Shown in pieces: positions 7,547 to 15,805 of a DNA stretch of 57,675 bases. Numbering within the stretch: position 1 is the stretch's first letter; the number at the start of each line of letters is the position of its first letter. The position numbers and the translations under genes were made by a program. The notes below the pieces were generated by a model. The model saw only the letters and a list, made by a program, of their open reading frames with translations, made no database searches and was not told the origin of the DNA. Where the stretch lies: NCBI GenBank assembly GCA_036504235.1, contig DASXVN010000001.1, positions 1-57,675 on the forward strand, written 5' to 3'. The DNA comes from Zipacnadum sp036504235. GTDB lineage: Bacteria > Armatimonadota > Zipacnadia > Zipacnadales > Zipacnadaceae.

Positions 7547-9137
7547 GCTAACCCTCGACAACCAGGAGGTCACCGTCCCCGCGGGCGCGACCATTCTCGA
7601 CGCCGCCCGCCAACTCGGCGTGCCCATCCCCACACTCTGTCACCTGCCGGGGCGGCCCGCGCAATGCTCCTGCCTGGTCTGCCTGGTGGAGGTCAACGGC
7701 GGCGAGCGGCTGCTCCCCGCCTGCGGCACGGTCGCGACGGAGGGGATGACGGTGGTCTCCGAGTCCGCTGAGGTCCACGCGGCCCGGCGGATGGCGCTGG
7801 AGCTACTCCTGGGCGACCACCGCGGCGACTGCCTGGGGCCCTGCCAGGGCGTCTGCCCGGCGCACCTTGACCTGCCCAAAATGCTCGAGCAAATCGCCGC
7901 CGGTTGCCTGCGTGAGGCCCTCATCACGGTCAAGCAGCGCCTGGCCCTGCCCGCCTGTCTGGGGCGCGTGTGCGCGGCCATGTGCGAGCGCGGCTGCCGC
8001 CGCGGCACGGTGGACGCGCCCGTGTCGCTGCGCCTGCTGAAGCGCTACGTGGCCGACGTGGACCTGGCCGCCGCCGAGCCGTACCTGCCGCCCGCCGCCC
8101 CGCCGACCGGCCGGCGCGCGGCGATCGTGGGCGCGGGGCCGACCGGTCTGTCCGCCGCGTCCTACCTGCGCCAGGCCGGACATGCGGTGACCATCTACGA
8201 GCAAGCGGACCAGCCGGGCGGCGGCCTGCGCCAGGCCGACCTGCCCGCGGAGGTCCTGCAGGCGGAGGCCGCGCTGATCCTGCGGCAGGGCGTAGAGCTG
8301 GTCTCCCGCCGCCGCGTAACGCCGGAGGACCTGGCCGCCCTGCGCGCCTCGTATGACGCGGTGCTGCTGGCGGTCGGCGAGGTCAAGTCCAACTCCGGCG
8401 CGACGCTGGGGCTGCCCGCCGGCCCGCAGGGGCTGCTCGCCCACGACTACGCGCTCCTGGACGAACCCGGGCTGTTTGCGGCCGGCTCGACGCTGAGCCC
8501 CTCCCGCCACGCCGCCCGCGCCTGCGGCGAGGGCTACGGCGCGGCGCAAGCGATCAACGCTTTCCTGCGCGGCGAGCCGGACTATCCCCGCGAAGACCTG
8601 CTCACGGTGCGCATGGGCAAGCTCTCCGCCGAGGAGCTGGCCGAGCGCGCCGGCGAATCCAGCTCCGCGGCGCGCGTCACCCCCGCCGGCGGCGAGGCGA
8701 CGGGCTTCTCCCCGACGGAGGCCGCCGGGGAGGCGGAACGCTGCCTGCATTGCGAATGCGCCAAGCTGCACGCCTGCGCGCTGCGGGCCCAGGCGATCCG
8801 CTACCAGGCGCACCTGGGGCATTTTCGAGGCGACAAGTTACCCGGGCATCTAGACCTCACGCACCCCGAGGTCGTCTATGATCCCGGCAAATGTATCGCC
8901 TGCGGCATCTGCGTGCGCCTGGCCGAGGAAGCCGGCGAGCCGCTCGGCCTGGCCCTGGTGGGGCGCGGGCTGGGCATGCGCCCGGCGGTTCCCTTCGGCG
9001 AGGGCCTGGCGGGCGGGCTGACCCGTGCCGCGGCGGCCTGCGTGGCGGCCTGCCCCACGGGCGCGCTCGCGTGGCGACAGCACCTGACGGCGGACAGCGC
9101 CTGTACCGATTCCGGGGAGGACCAAGATGAGCGATAA
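7539..9137 (+). CDS. 2Fe-2S / FAD oxidoreductase, GltD-like but lacking the NAD(P)H domain
   Basis: 532 residues. An N-terminal plant-type 2Fe-2S domain has Cys34, 45, 48 and 62. A GltD/dihydropyrimidine-dehydrogenase-type Fe-S region has Cys98, 102, 106, 140, 145, 149 and 153. An FAD-binding Rossmann motif GAGPTG lies at 198-203. In GltD proteins a second Rossmann domain for NAD(P)H (GGGNxAMD) follows LxAxG; here only about 30 residues separate LLAVGE (276-281) from the closing FAD segment GLFAAGS (311-317), so that domain is absent. After residue 400 there is a Cys cluster (402/405/407/413) and a NuoG/HydA-like stretch with CIACGICVR (452-460) and CPTGAL (505-510) that keeps too few cysteines for two ferredoxin clusters. 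It probably works with the preceding NuoF-like protein, which brings the nicotinamide site. It overlaps both neighbours. Confidence 0.85.
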   Translation: MPKLTLDNQEVTVPAGATILDAARQLGVPIPTLCHLPGRPAQCSCLVCLVEVNGGERLLPACGTVATEGMTVVSESAEVHAARRMALELLLGDHRGDCLGPCQGVCPAHLDLPKMLEQIAAGCLREALITVKQRLALPACLGRVCAAMCERGCRRGTVDAPVSLRLLKRYVADVDLAAAEPYLPPAAPPTGRRAAIVGAGPTGLSAASYLRQAGHAVTIYEQADQPGGGLRQADLPAEVLQAEAALILRQGVELVSRRRVTPEDLAALRASYDAVLLAVGEVKSNSGATLGLPAGPQGLLAHDYALLDEPGLFAAGSTLSPSRHAARACGEGYGAAQAINAFLRGEPDYPREDLLTVRMGKLSAEELAERAGESSSAARVTPAGGEATGFSPTEAAGEAERCLHCECAKLHACALRAQAIRYQAHLGHFRGDKLPGHLDLTHPEVVYDPGKCIACGICVRLAEEAGEPLGLALVGRGLGMRPAVPFGEGLAGGLTRAAAACVAACPTGALAWRQHLTADSACTDSGEDQDER

Positions 9138-9816
9138 GCTAACGGTGGACGGCGTCAGCCGCGTCTTTCCGGGGCCGGAGGGTCCGGTCACGGTGCTGCG
9201 CGAGGTCTCGCTGGCGGCGCAGCCAGGGGACACGGTGGCCCTCGTCGGCCCCTCCGGCAGCGGCAAAAGCACGCTGCTCAATCTGATCGGCTCGCTCGAC
9301 CAGCCGACCTCCGGGCAGGTGCGGCTGGGCGACACGGTGGTCGCCGGCCTGCAGGGCCCGGCGCTGGCCGCGTTCCGCGCCCGCCGCGTGGGTTTCGTCT
9401 TTCAGGATCATCACTTGCTGCCCCAACTGTCGGCGCTGGAGAACGCCCTGCTCCCCACTTTGACCCTCCCGCGAGGCGAACGACCCGGGCGCGACCGGGC
9501 GCTCGAGTTGCTCACGCAAGTGGGTGTGCAGGCGCGGGCGCACGCCTTTCCGGCGCAGCTTTCCGGCGGCGAGCGGCAGCGCGTGGCGGTGGCGCGGGCG
9601 CTGATCAACGGCGCGGGCCTGCTGCTGTGTGACGAGCCGACCGGGAACCTGGACCAGACCACCGGCGCGGCGGTCGTGTCGCTGCTGCTGGAGCTGGCGC
9701 AGGCCGGGGGCGTCACCGTGCTGATGGTCACCCACAATCTGGAGCAGGCGGCGCGCTTTGGCCGGGTGCTCCGCCTGGAGAACGGGACGCTGGTCCCGAC
9801 GGGAGGCGCGGCGTGA
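9127..9816 (+). CDS. ABC transporter ATP-binding protein, LolD/MacB family
   Basis: 229 residues with Walker A GPSGSGKST (41-49), Q-loop FVFQDHHLLPQ (90-100), signature LSGGERQRV (145-153), Walker B LLLCDEP (165-171) and H-loop VTHN. The spacing and the phrase QDHHLLPQ are typical of the LolD/MacB/YbbA subfamily, which drives FtsX-type permeases that do mechanical work on periplasmic substrates instead of moving solutes through a channel. A strong ribosome-binding site (GGGGAGGACC) lies seven bases before the ATG, inside the end of the previous gene, which it overlaps by 11 bases. It is the partner of the permease that follows with a four-base overlap. Confidence 0.92.
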   Translation: MSDKLTVDGVSRVFPGPEGPVTVLREVSLAAQPGDTVALVGPSGSGKSTLLNLIGSLDQPTSGQVRLGDTVVAGLQGPALAAFRARRVGFVFQDHHLLPQLSALENALLPTLTLPRGERPGRDRALELLTQVGVQARAHAFPAQLSGGERQRVAVARALINGAGLLLCDEPTGNLDQTTGAAVVSLLLELAQAGGVTVLMVTHNLEQAARFGRVLRLENGTLVPTGGAA

Positions 9817-12800
9817 ACTGGTCGCGTCTGCTGGTGCGCAGCCTGGTTTTCCACTGGCGCACCGGACTGGTGGCGCTGCTGGGCCTGACGCTGGCCACCG
9901 CGGTAATCACCGGCTCGCTGCTCCTCGGCGACTCGGTCCGCGGCAGCCTCCGCGACACAGCGCTGGCCCGGCTCGGCAATATTGACTACGCCCTCACCTC
10001 GCCCCGCCCCTTCCGCGCGCAGTTGGCGTTTGCGCTGGCCAAGGACCGCGATCTGGCGCGGTTCACGCCGCGCGTCGCCGCGCTGACCACCGTCACCGGC
10101 GCGGCGCGGTCCGCCACCTCCGGCGCGGTCGTCCCGGCGGTCGCCGTCCAGGGCGTCAGCGCGGAGTTCTGGGGCCTGTACCCCGGCGAGTCCGGCGCGG
10201 CGTTGTCCGGCCGCCAGGCCGCACTCAACCAGGCGCTGGCGCAGGACTTGGGGCTCCGGATCGGCGACACGCTGCTGGTCACGGTGGCCCGTGCGGGGAC
10301 CGCCCCGCTGGATACGCTCTTCGGCCGGCGACGGCTGGAGGACACCACCCGGACGCTGCGCCTGCAGGTCGCGACGATCCTGCCGGACACCGGCGCGGGC
10401 GCGTTCCGCCTGGACTCGGCCCCCAAGCTGCCGCGCAATGTCTTCGTGGACCGCAACTGGCTGGCGCAGCAACTGGGCCAAGCGGGGCTGGCCAACACCC
10501 TGCTGCTCCAGGTCGCCGGACACCAGGTGTATGTCGGGCGTCTGACCGCGGCGCTGGCGCGCTCCTGCACCCTGACCGACTACGATCTGAAGCTGCTGGC
10601 CAAGCCCGCCAGCGGCTATCTCTCCCTGCAAACGCCGGCCCTCGCCCTGCCCAGCGGCGTCGTCACCACCGCCCAGACGGTGGCCCAGCGGCTGGGACTG
10701 AAGGCCACCGCCAGCTCCGTGTACCTTGCCACGCGCCTCCGGCCCGTCGCGGCGGCGGGCGCGCCCCCGCGTCTCCTGGCCTATTCCGTGGCCGCGAGCG
10801 CCGCCTCGGGAGCGGGATTCACCTTCCGCGCCGGCGGCTCCGCGCAGGGCCCCGGCGATGGCCTGTGGCTGAACGCTTGGGCCGCCGAGGACCTCGGCGC
10901 GCAGCTTGGCCAGACTTTCGAGATTGAGTACCTCGCCCCCACCGGGGCCGGCGATTACGCGAAGCGCGTCCTGCGCCGCAAGCTCACCGGCATCGTCGAG
11001 ATGAAGGGTCTCGGCGCGGACCCGGCGACGCCCCCGGACTTTGAGGGGATCAGCAACGCCGTCCGCATCGAGGACTGGAAACCGCCCTTCCCGGTGGACC
11101 TGGGGCTGGTGACCGCCCGCGATGACCAGTACTGGGCCGCCTATCGCGCCGCGCCCAAGCTGTTCCTGAGCCCGGACACCCTGCGCACCATGTGGCAAAG
11201 CGGCGCCAATCCCACCAGCGACTGGATCACCTCCGTGCAGATGCCGGTGGCCCCCGGCGCTCAGCCTCAGGCGACCGCCCGCCTCCGGGAGCGGCTGCTC
11301 ACCACGCTGCAGCCCGCCGATGCGGGGCTGGTCTTCCGCCCGGCGCGGGAGCTGGCGCTGCAGGCGGCGGCGGGCACTACCGATTTCAGCAGCCTGATGC
11401 TGTCCATGAGCATGTTCCTCATCCTGGCCGGAGCGGGCCTGGCGGCCATGTTGCTGCGGCTCACCGCCCAGCGCCGCGCCGCCGAGTTGGGCCTGCTGCT
11501 GGCCGTGGGCGCCACCGAGAAGCAGACCACAAGGATGATCGTGGCCGAGGGAGCGCTGCTAGCGCTGGTCAGCGCGGCGGTAGGCGTTCCGCTCGGGGTG
11601 GCCTACGCGGCGTTGCTGATTGCCGGCCTGACCGGCTGGTGGAGCGGCGCGATTCCGGCGACCTCCCTGTGGCTACATGTGCGCTCGGTGAGCCTGCTCA
11701 GCGGCGGCCTGGCCGGCCTGGAGGTGGGCGTGCTCTCCTCCGCCTGGGCCGCCCGCGGCTTGCGCAAACGCGGCGTACTGGAGTTGCTCGGCGGCTGGCA
11801 AGCGCTGGCCGCTCTCCCCCGACCGGCGCGGGCCTCCCGCAAGACCGTCGCCGCCTTGGTCCTGTGCCTGCTGGGGGCTCTGGGGCTGATCGGGTGGACG
11901 CAAGCGACCGGCAACTCGGCCGGAGCCTCACCTACTGCCTTCCTGGGCAGCGGTCTGCTCTTGCTGGTAGCGGGGCTGTTGGCGACTGACCTGGTCCTCA
12001 GTGGCCGCGGTCGCCGCGCCCCCGTGGAGTCGCTGGCCCGCCTGGCCTGGCGCGGCGCGGGGACCCAGCGCGGCCGCAGCCTACTCATCACCGGCCTGCT
12101 CGCGGCGGCGGCGTTCCTGCTCATCGCCGTGGCCGCCAACACCCGCGACCTAACCAACTTCGACCCCAGTCGCCGCGATTCGGGCACGGGAGGCTTCGCG
12201 CTGCTGGCGATTTCCTCCGTGCCCCTACCCTATGATCCCGGCACGCCGGTCGGCCGACAGCGGCTGGGCTTCCCGCCGAGCGACGAGGCGCTGTTCGCGG
12301 GCGTACGCGTCTATTCCCTGCGGGTCAGTCCTGGCGAGGACATCAGTTGCCTCAACCTGGCCCGGGCCACGGCCCCGCAACTACTCGGGGTCACGCCGGA
12401 GTTCATCGGGCGCGGCGGCTTTCGGGTCCTCACGGCCAAGCCGGCCGCCAACCCCTGGCCACTCCTGACCGGAACGGGCGCGGAAATCCCGGCCTTCGGC
12501 GACGCCGATAGCGTGCGCTGGTCATTGCACTCCAATTTGGGGCAGACTTACCCGGTCCGCGACGAGCAGGGCGAGTCGGCGCCGCTGCGCTTGGTGGGGC
12601 TACTGCCCCAGAGCATCTTCGCCGGCTACCTGCTGGTAAGCGAGAACAACTTCCGCAGGCTGTACCCGAGCGTGCAGGCCCCGCGCCTGTTCCTGATTGA
12701 AGCGCCCCCCAACCAAGCAGCGGCGGTGGCGCAGTCGTTGCGAACCAATCTCGGCGATCTGGGTTTAACTGTACAGGACACGCGGCAGACGCTGGCCGGG

Positions 12801-13199
12801 TACCTGCAGGTGCAGAACACGTATCTGGCGATGTTCCTGGCGCTGGGCGGGCTGGGGATGATCCTGGGCACGCTGGGGCTGGTGGCCGTGCTGCTGCGCA
12901 GCGTGCTGGAGCGCCGCGCGGAGCTGGCGCTGATGCTGGCCTGCGGCTTCCGGCGGGGGCAACTCGTGCAGTTACTGCTGCGGGAGCATGGGGCGCTGGT
13001 GGTGGTCGGTCTGCTGCTGGGGACCGCGGCCGCGCTGGTCGCGGTGGCTCCACAACTGGCCGCGGGCGAGGCGCAAGTCAACTGGCCGGCGCTGGGAGCG
13101 CTGCTCCTGGCCATGGCCGCGGTCGGGCTGGGCGCCGGGGCGCTGGCCGCCGCAAGCAGTGTCCGGCGCGACCTCCTATCCGCTCTGAGAGAGGAATAG
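9813..13199 (+). CDS. FtsX-like ABC permease, large two-domain type
   Basis: 1128 residues starting at a GTG that overlaps the ATPase stop (GTGA). The layout is a first membrane span (about 15-40), a large extracytoplasmic domain (about 45-520), a group of three or four spans with the FtsX phrase RAAELGLLLAVGAT (about residues 525-615), further spans, a second extracytoplasmic domain (about 755-980), and a final FtsX module with RAELALMLACGFRRGQL near 1030-1050. This resembles the YbbP/MacB-like class of large permeases, longer than LolC/E (about 400) or MacB (about 650). Its substrate is unknown. Lipoprotein release or assembly of the membrane and periplasmic redox proteins of this operon would fit the context, but that is inference. 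Confidence 0.88.
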   Translation: MNWSRLLVRSLVFHWRTGLVALLGLTLATAVITGSLLLGDSVRGSLRDTALARLGNIDYALTSPRPFRAQLAFALAKDRDLARFTPRVAALTTVTGAARSATSGAVVPAVAVQGVSAEFWGLYPGESGAALSGRQAALNQALAQDLGLRIGDTLLVTVARAGTAPLDTLFGRRRLEDTTRTLRLQVATILPDTGAGAFRLDSAPKLPRNVFVDRNWLAQQLGQAGLANTLLLQVAGHQVYVGRLTAALARSCTLTDYDLKLLAKPASGYLSLQTPALALPSGVVTTAQTVAQRLGLKATASSVYLATRLRPVAAAGAPPRLLAYSVAASAASGAGFTFRAGGSAQGPGDGLWLNAWAAEDLGAQLGQTFEIEYLAPTGAGDYAKRVLRRKLTGIVEMKGLGADPATPPDFEGISNAVRIEDWKPPFPVDLGLVTARDDQYWAAYRAAPKLFLSPDTLRTMWQSGANPTSDWITSVQMPVAPGAQPQATARLRERLLTTLQPADAGLVFRPARELALQAAAGTTDFSSLMLSMSMFLILAGAGLAAMLLRLTAQRRAAELGLLLAVGATEKQTTRMIVAEGALLALVSAAVGVPLGVAYAALLIAGLTGWWSGAIPATSLWLHVRSVSLLSGGLAGLEVGVLSSAWAARGLRKRGVLELLGGWQALAALPRPARASRKTVAALVLCLLGALGLIGWTQATGNSAGASPTAFLGSGLLLLVAGLLATDLVLSGRGRRAPVESLARLAWRGAGTQRGRSLLITGLLAAAAFLLIAVAANTRDLTNFDPSRRDSGTGGFALLAISSVPLPYDPGTPVGRQRLGFPPSDEALFAGVRVYSLRVSPGEDISCLNLARATAPQLLGVTPEFIGRGGFRVLTAKPAANPWPLLTGTGAEIPAFGDADSVRWSLHSNLGQTYPVRDEQGESAPLRLVGLLPQSIFAGYLLVSENNFRRLYPSVQAPRLFLIEAPPNQAAAVAQSLRTNLGDLGLTVQDTRQTLAGYLQVQNTYLAMFLALGGLGMILGTLGLVAVLLRSVLERRAELALMLACGFRRGQLVQLLLREHGALVVVGLLLGTAAALVAVAPQLAAGEAQVNWPALGALLLAMAAVGLGAGALAAASSVRRDLLSALREE

Positions 13200-13206
13200 A
13201 ACTCGT

Positions 13207-14319
13207 ATGCGCATCCGTTTGCTGATTATCGGGAGCCTGCTCGGCGTGCTCGTCCTGACGACGGGCGCGCTGGCCGGCAGCGGCAGCGACTGGCCCTCCT
13301 TCCGGGCTAGCCCGCTGATGACCGGCGTGGCGCACTCGCCCTTGGCCGCGCAGCCGCGCCTGCTGTGGACCTACGAGACCGGCTCGCAGGTGGACTCCAC
13401 CGCCGCGATTGTCGGCGGCAGCGTCTACGTGGGCACCAAGACCGGCGCCCTGCTGGCGCTGGACCTGGTCACCGGCAAACTCCGCTGGAAGTACCGGACC
13501 GGCGGCGGCGGCATCACCGCTGCCCCTTGCGTGGTGGGCGATACGATCTACATGGGCGATGAGGACGGGGTCTTCCACGCGGTCAACACGGTCACCGGCA
13601 AGGCCGCCTGGACCTTCCGCACCGGCGACAAGATCATCTCCTCGGCGACTCCGGCGACCGGCGTGGTGCTGTTCGGCTCCTACGACCACTACCTGTACTG
13701 CCTGCGGGCCGGCACCGGCGCGCTCCAGTGGAAGTACGAAACCGACGCGCAGGTCCACTGCTCCCCCTGCGTGACCGGGTCCTCGGTCATCATCGCCGGC
13801 TGCGACGGCCGGGTGCGCGCGATAGACGTGGCGACCGGCAAGGGCCGCGTCTCCGCCCTCGTGGACAGCAACTTCGCGGCCGCCCCGGCGTACGCCGGCG
13901 GCTGCGTCTACCTGGGAGCGCTCAATGGGCTGTATATGGCGGTGCGGCTCAGCGACGGCGAGGTGCTCTGGAAGATGCAGGAGACGCGAGACGGCGGCGC
14001 CTGCTACGCCTCGGCGGCAGTCTGGGGCGACGCGGTATTTTTCGCCTCGCGCAGCCGCACCCTGTATCGCACCAACCGCCTGACCGGAGGCACCGACTGG
14101 ATCTTCACCACGCGCGGGGGGATTGATTCCTCGCCGGTGATCGCCGGCGCGAACCTCTACTTCGGCTGCTCGGACGGCAATATATACGGGGTGCGAATCA
14201 GCGATGGCGCGGAGGTCTGGCGCTACACCGCGGGGGCGGAGATCACCGCTTCCCCGGCGATCGGGCAGCAGCGGATGGTCCTCGGCGCGCTGGACGGCGC
14301 GATCTACTGCTTCGGCTAG
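13207..14319 (+). CDS. Secreted PQQ-type beta-propeller protein
   Basis: 370 residues with a Sec signal peptide (basic start, hydrophobic core, ALA-GSG cleavage region near residue 23). About seven or eight propeller repeats follow, each with a phrase like TGKLRWKYRTG, TGALQWKYETD or DGAEVWRYTAG. This is the quinoprotein-alcohol-dehydrogenase-like/BamB propeller fold. No calcium or PQQ ligand set is obvious, so it may be a binding or scaffold propeller. It starts seven bases after the permease and closes the operon. Its TAG stop shares the palindrome CTAG with the TAG stop of the convergent methyltransferase gene, so there is no room for a terminator between them. Confidence 0.85.
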   Translation: MRIRLLIIGSLLGVLVLTTGALAGSGSDWPSFRASPLMTGVAHSPLAAQPRLLWTYETGSQVDSTAAIVGGSVYVGTKTGALLALDLVTGKLRWKYRTGGGGITAAPCVVGDTIYMGDEDGVFHAVNTVTGKAAWTFRTGDKIISSATPATGVVLFGSYDHYLYCLRAGTGALQWKYETDAQVHCSPCVTGSSVIIAGCDGRVRAIDVATGKGRVSALVDSNFAAAPAYAGGCVYLGALNGLYMAVRLSDGEVLWKMQETRDGGACYASAAVWGDAVFFASRSRTLYRTNRLTGGTDWIFTTRGGIDSSPVIAGANLYFGCSDGNIYGVRISDGAEVWRYTAGAEITASPAIGQQRMVLGALDGAIYCFG

Positions 14320-15773
14320 CCGAGCAGGTCCTGCTGCGCCTCGCCGATGACCCGGAGTAGCGAGCGCTCGGTGTCCTCGTCTACGCCGCGGGGATGGTAC
14401 TCGGCCAGCAGCGCCTGCGCCTGGTCCCGCGCCCGCTCGGCGGCCAGCTTGCGGTCGCCCTCCAGCCAGGCGTTGAGCCCCTCGCGCGAGAACAGCCCCG
14501 GCTGCCAGTGCTCCGCCCGGAAGTGGCTAGCGGTGTGCTCGGCGTCCAGGAAGGTCCCGCCGATACCGCGCTCTTGGATCAGTTCCCAGGCCAGCGTATC
14601 GTGGTTCACCTCAAAGCCCGCCGCGAACCGCTTGATCCCGCCCAGGTACTCGTTGTCCACGACTAACTGCACCGGCGAACTGGCCTCCGCGCCGGAGACC
14701 AACCCGTAGCACTCCAGCCCCAACGTCCCCGCCATGAGCGCCGGAACCGCGTTGAAGCTGGCCGCGTAGCCCGCCTCCACGTCCACGCCCTTGCTGTCGG
14801 AATGCACCGCGCTGGCCCACAGCGCCGCCCGGTAGTGCCGCGCCATCTGCCCCATCGCCAGCGCCAGCAGCCCCCGCTCGGGCCGGCCGAAGGGGAACAT
14901 CCCCGAGCGCATATCGAGCCCCGAGGAGTTGGCCTGCAGGTAGAGCTTGCGCAGGCCGTAGCAGCCGCGGTAGAGCACGCTGATGAACAGCGATTCGGCG
15001 AGCATCAGCGTCAGCGTCGCGGCCAGCGTGACCGGCGCGGAGGCGCCCGCGATGGGCATGTTGCCGATCCCGGCCTTGAGGCCCGCCTGCCAGAAATGCA
15101 CGAAGATCTCCGCCTCCACCGCGCCGAAACGCAGCGGGCTGAGCAGCTCCACCTCGGCGAAGGCGTAGCGGCTCACCGGCTCGCCCTTGGCCCCGGCGAC
15201 GATGGCGCCCATCTCCTCGATGTACGGAATCAGCCGCACGTCGCGGACCTCGCCGCAGCCGGAGAGCTTCTTCCCCGCATGCCGCCAGGCGATCAGTCGC
15301 ATGTAAAGCGGCCCCAGCAGGGGCGGCACGTCGGCTGGGGAGCCCATCACGCCGAGGCGGTCGATGTGCGGCAAGGCGTCGGCCAGCCGCGTCAGATCCG
15401 CGGCGGTGGCGAGGGTGTGCGGCCGAAAGGTCCCGTCAAAGTCGAGCAGGTACTGCGGGTAAGTCCCGGCGGTAGCCTCGATCCCGCCCGCGTAGCCGCA
15501 GCGCTTACCCCAGGGCAGCGTGCAACTGACCTCCAGGGAATCGTCGTCGTCAAACTCGTCGGTGGCCTCCGCCAGAAAATTCTCGGTCCAGACCCGTGGG
15601 AAGCGCACCGTTGCGCTCGCCGGGTCCACCTCCGCGCCCAGGTCCCCCAGCAACTCGCGCAGCAGAGGATGGCCCACATAGACCCCGATCTCCGCGAGAA
15701 TCTGGAGCGCCTGGTGGTGGATCAGGTCTACCTCGGCCGGGGTCATGACCGTCGCGCTGTTCCAGGTCTGCAT
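14316..15773 (-). CDS. Trimethylamine methyltransferase (MttB) family protein, non-pyrrolysine
   Basis: 485 residues from the ATG at 15773, chosen because GGAGG sits eight bases upstream on the minus strand; an open extension upstream has no such site. The sequence follows the MttB/MtgB family: an N-terminal HHQALQILAEIGVYV segment, GGIEA, a TIM-barrel body with IGNMPIAGASAPVTLAATL and a C-terminal GTFLDAEHTASHFR segment near His-rich AEHWQPG. The frame has no internal TAG, so it belongs to the pyrrolysine-free branch that demethylates glycine betaine or other quaternary amines onto a corrinoid protein. No corrinoid protein or MtgA-like partner is in the window. It lies 32 bases downstream of the CHAD gene. 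The substrate is not predictable. Confidence 0.85.
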   Translation of the reverse strand: MQTWNSATVMTPAEVDLIHHQALQILAEIGVYVGHPLLRELLGDLGAEVDPASATVRFPRVWTENFLAEATDEFDDDDSLEVSCTLPWGKRCGYAGGIEATAGTYPQYLLDFDGTFRPHTLATAADLTRLADALPHIDRLGVMGSPADVPPLLGPLYMRLIAWRHAGKKLSGCGEVRDVRLIPYIEEMGAIVAGAKGEPVSRYAFAEVELLSPLRFGAVEAEIFVHFWQAGLKAGIGNMPIAGASAPVTLAATLTLMLAESLFISVLYRGCYGLRKLYLQANSSGLDMRSGMFPFGRPERGLLALAMGQMARHYRAALWASAVHSDSKGVDVEAGYAASFNAVPALMAGTLGLECYGLVSGAEASSPVQLVVDNEYLGGIKRFAAGFEVNHDTLAWELIQERGIGGTFLDAEHTASHFRAEHWQPGLFSREGLNAWLEGDRKLAAERARDQAQALLAEYHPRGVDEDTERSLLRVIGEAQQDLLG

Positions 15774-15805
15774 AGGGGGCCTCCGATGGGGAGAATGGGG
15801 AACGG

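Noticed and set aside
5015..7633. An 872-codon minus-strand open frame opposite the NuoE-NuoF gene
   Set aside because: Antisense artefact of high GC; the plus strand shows all Fe-S and FMN motifs.
14316..15773. Pyrrolysine-containing MttB
   Set aside because: The reading frame has no internal TAG codon and no pyl genes are in the window.
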